Shown piece by piece: positions 61,248 to 64,000 of a stretch of 64,000 bases of DNA. How positions within the stretch are numbered: position 1 is the stretch's first letter; each line of letters opens with the position of its first letter. The translations under genes were made by a program, and so were the position numbers. Below the pieces are notes generated by a model. It had not been told where the DNA came from. It saw only the letters and a program-made list of their open reading frames with translations, and did no database searches. Source of the stretch: Gymnothorax reevesii (lineage: Eukaryota; Chordata; Actinopteri; Anguilliformes; Muraenidae); contig CM056576.1 of NCBI GenBank assembly GCA_029721435.1, forward strand, positions 70,325,876 to 70,389,875, read 5' to 3'.

Positions 61248-61325
61248 ATGTTCCAGAGGACGGACGCCACATCACGATAATAGCTTATCGGCCCATAGGG
61301 CCGGAGGTAACATCCAGGGAAGGTC
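61248..61325. repeat. AGGTCA-type repeat family, tail
   Basis: 'gaggacggacgccacatcac' to 'ttatcggcccatagggcc' continues the family after the insertion and matches 37706-37765. Confidence 0.7.
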
Positions 61326-62330
61326 TGGCCCTTCAGGAACAAATACAGGCTGAGGATTGCCAATTTGCCCGCAAATGTGCGAGAAAAATCATTAAATGGT
61401 CTAAAAACTATGTTCCTCACGGAAATTTGGATATTTCACCCTCGTTGGTGCATAACATTATTAAAAGGTTGAAGGTCAATTTCTGTGGGTAGGGGGCAAA
61501 GGAGCCAGCCTAAGCAGAATACGTGATCAACCAACTACTCAGACAGCACTCCATTGAGAACTATCATTTATCCATAAGTGATAGATCCACATGGGCTCGG
61601 GATTACTTTGGGAAAGCTCTGTCATGCACATCAATACACAATTACATCCACTTTACTGTAGGAAAAGGAAGCCTTATGTTCACAATGTCTACAAGTCCCA
61701 TCAACTTCACTGAGCTCAGAGGTATCTGCGATGGTCCATGACACAATTCAAAGGAGTATTGTAGTCAGAGGAATCAATACTCCAGGTGTTTTACGGAAGG
61801 AAAAGATGCCATGTTCTCCAGGCCAATAAAGAAAAAGATCAGACTGACTGTTTCCAGCAGCTAGTTCCAAAGCCATGATCTATCATGGCTTGAGGCTGTG
61901 TCAGTGTCCAAAGCAAAGAAACTTGCTCCTCTGTGAAGGAAAAATTAATTCTGAGAAGTACACAGATTTTTGAGCGACGTATGCTGCCTTTGAAATGACA
62001 TCTTCTCCCAAAAGATGCAAGTATATTTGAACAAAATGACAACTGTGATCTGCAAGTATTACAAGGGCATGGCTAAATATGAGGCTGCATAGCATTCTGA
62101 ATGCATTACAAAGGCATAGCAAAATAAGAAGAGGCTGCGTTGCTGGATAGGCCTGTCTTGGCTCTTGTACAGATCATTTGGCACATTTTGAAGCAAAAAA
62201 TGTCACAGAGACCCCCTACTGCAGCACACTTCGAGACCTGTTTGCAGGAAGAATCGGACAATATTAAACCTGAATCACTTGTGTTTTCAGTCTTTTAATA
62301 TGTATAAAGTGTTGTGAAAAGGGATGGCAA
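61326..62330 (+). mobile_element. Decayed Tc1-like element
   Basis: Plus-strand fragments read SLVHNIIKRLKV near 61450 (DNA-binding region), then STWARDYFGKALSCTSIHNY near 61590 and SRSYHGLRLCQC-type frames of the catalytic half. No frame is intact and TIRs are not clear. The family resembles the copies at 45787 and 54818. Confidence 0.6.
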
Positions 62331-63022
62331 CATCACTAAATGGTGAATAATTTGCTGTCCAAACTTTTTGGAAATATGTTGTCAGAAAAAACTGAAATAA
62401 GCGTTTTAGTGACCGGGGCAATGGAGACGCCCACCGTCCACGTCACACCACCCGGAACCAGCAATTTGCCTCCCCCTTTCATCACTACGGACAGCGCATA
62501 TCGGCCAGGATTCAGTTCAGGATTCTGGCCGCCACTGTACTTTGGACAGTTCATGCCACTTGCAGCTAGCGCGTTCCACACGCAGCAACACACCTGATCC
62601 TCATCTCCGGCGAACTAATAATTTGCTCGGTACAAAGCCGGCAAAACCACACAGCAGGATAGGTTGGCTGAGAGTGAGTTTTACGAGTGCTTAACTAACA
62701 GCTGTTGTCTCTCTATTTTTCTATCAGAGTCCTACGGCGAAGAGACAAGAAAATAACTAATTTGATAACTAATTTAGTTGATTTTCGCACCAACTTCCGG
62801 CCGTTAATTAGTTGATTATCTGAATTAGTCAAGCTATTCATGAAATCTTAGAATTATGATGCATTTCTTGAAATTATCATTAGTGACCACCAAAGACTGT
62901 TCTTGTGTCCAGATATAAAACATTTTTCTTTGATCGAACCTTTGCACAAATCTATATTTGTGCTTGCAACCAATTAACTAAATTAGTGAGGGTAATTGAT
63001 CGAAATAAAAACCTGCATACAC
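62331..63022. other. intronic sequence, unassigned GC-rich tract
   Basis: 62400-62600 is GC-richer than its surroundings and open on both strands (85 residues each), but no domain is recognisable. It may be part of an LTR element. The rest is AT-rich with many 'aattag' motifs. Confidence 0.4.
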
Positions 63023-63340
63023 ACTGGCCCTCCAGGACCGGAATTGCCCACCCCTGTTTTAGACCCTAAAAAGGTTCACACAGGTACCTCAAGGTCCTAT
63101 AATTAGCCCTAAAGGGTACATAATACCTTGGAGAACAGAAATGGACTCCTTCTGTACCCCGATTTCTGAGACTGTGTAGTATGATGATCCTGGAGTGCTT
63201 TCAAGGGCATGTATTCAGGACAGGCAGCAAACTGCCATAAAAACAGGTCAAAGAACATAGCAGTTGAAATGTCTTGATTAAGACCATGATATTTTGAGCG
63301 GAGGGACGACTTTGTCATCTTTAATGGATGTCCCGAAAGG
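63023..63340. repeat. Fish interspersed repeat ends
   Basis: 'ggccctccaggaccggaatt' to 'gcccacccctg' (63023-63055) and the following 'ccctaaagggtacataatac' phrase resemble repeat termini common in teleost introns, from memory. No element boundary could be set. Confidence 0.4.
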
Positions 63341-63915
63341 ATTCTGCATGATAATATTAATGCGTTTCGCTACTTACATATGAGTGCATTACTGCGTTTA
63401 TCGAATTTTGTAAATCTCATTGCTCTCGCACTACCTCTAGGAGGCCATCTCTTATAGCAATGTTGCATTCATTTTGAAGCACCTACTTCATGCACCGAAT
63501 CAGCTCTCATTTCCAAATGGGGCACAGAATTTCATTTTCAGCCAGGTAATGTTCTGATACCCTACCACAAGGCAAAAATCATGCAACTCCTATTTCAGAT
63601 GTCCTTTACAAGATTACCTGTTCATAATGATTCAACGCAAATAAAGCCAAGAAAAGAAAAACACTAGTTCTGAGCTGTATTTAAGTGATTTAAGTGGTTT
63701 TTTGTACAACACATTGTTGCATTACTACCACCAGGGATGGGTTTGCCGTTGTGAAGCTCTGAAATATTTGATTAATCGCTTGTGAATTGTGCCAATTAAT
63801 CAAGCCAAAAAATTTGCTACAAGTTCGAACACTAATTAGTTGTGATACTAATGACTGAGTGACAGAACTCCAGAACACAAAGTGATTTGGTTTCTGGCCA
63901 GCACAGAGAACTCAC
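63341..63915. other. intronic sequence, nothing recognised
   Basis: No feature supported up to the first exon in the window. Confidence 0.4.
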
Positions 63916-64000
63916 TGTTCCATCCTCCATTAGCTTGAGGCACGAGCCAAAATCTGCCAGCCGGATGTGTCCATTCCTGTCCATCAGGATGTTGTCTGGT
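63916..64000 (-). CDS. cdc42bpa: MRCK (CDC42-binding kinase alpha-like) DFG exon, partial
   Basis: The 3' part of an exon cut by the window edge: (A)|[20 protein letters not shown] then LKLMEDGT, donor 'gtgagt' in phase 0. It encodes the end of the catalytic loop (the ...KPDN asparagine that helps bind Mg-ATP) and the DFG motif whose aspartate coordinates magnesium. The HRD aspartate and N-lobe lie in upstream sequence outside the window. The join GT|VQSS to the exon at 53934 is the usual family junction. Both magnesium-binding residues visible here are intact, consistent with an active kinase. Confidence 0.95.

Noticed and set aside
62336..62597. Overlapping 85-residue frames on both strands in a GC-rich patch
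   Set aside because: No recognisable domain, no splice context and symmetric openness suggest composition rather than coding.

Overview
This is a vertebrate nuclear window, very probably from a ray-finned (teleost) fish. It lies almost entirely inside the introns of one gene on the minus strand. That gene is a myotonic-dystrophy-kinase-related Cdc42-binding kinase (MRCK), closest to the alpha paralogue (cdc42bpa) by my reading. Nine consecutive coding exons can be placed. In transcription order they are 63916-64000, 53934-54134, 47579-47827, 40258-40337, 25033-25193, 21922-22044, 17278-17411, 8467-8709 and 8231-8341. Every junction has GT/AG splice sites, and the reading phase carries through without a break for 462 codons. 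The exons run from the DFG loop of the kinase domain, through the rest of the catalytic domain, the AGC-kinase C-terminal tail and its hydrophobic motif, into the long coiled coil. The 5' end (N-lobe) and the 3' end (rest of the coiled coil, C1, PH, CNH and CRIB regions) lie outside the window.

The introns (125 bp to about 15 kb) are a dense, nested record of transposons. Tc1/mariner-type elements dominate and represent several families. Two copies of one family sit in opposite orientation (6159-8146 and 58265-59896). An element at 10568-14036 contains a second Tc1-like copy (12379-13719). A related copy at 27442-29092 keeps an uninterrupted 337-residue DD34E transposase between long terminal inverted repeats (TIRs). 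A copy at 43685-44848 has lost its catalytic core by internal deletion. Decayed relatives lie near 9.8, 14.6, 22.7, 45.8, 54.8 and 61.4 kb. Other elements are L1-like LINE remnants (1-1431, 3679-5232), an L2/Rex-like LINE 3' end (25877-26960), a LINE with a degenerate 2A-like motif (35500-37236), a hAT-type element with a perfect 8-bp target duplication (42573-43251), two TTAA-flanked miniature elements, several hairpin elements, a ~2-kb palindromic element (17925-19905), and a possible solo LTR (50078-51124).

A repeat family built of ~140-bp units recurs at about 32.4, 37.2, 52.8 and 60 kb. It carries many copies of the nuclear-receptor half-site AGGTCA at 4-bp spacing, both everted and direct. 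Together with the intact transposase and the 2A-like LINE, it is the most noteworthy non-genic signal.

The teleost assignment rests on the MRCK paralogue-like sequence and on many interspersed repeats I recognise from fish genomes. Species cannot be named from the window. I saw no bacterial genes, CRISPR array, rRNA or convincing tRNA.
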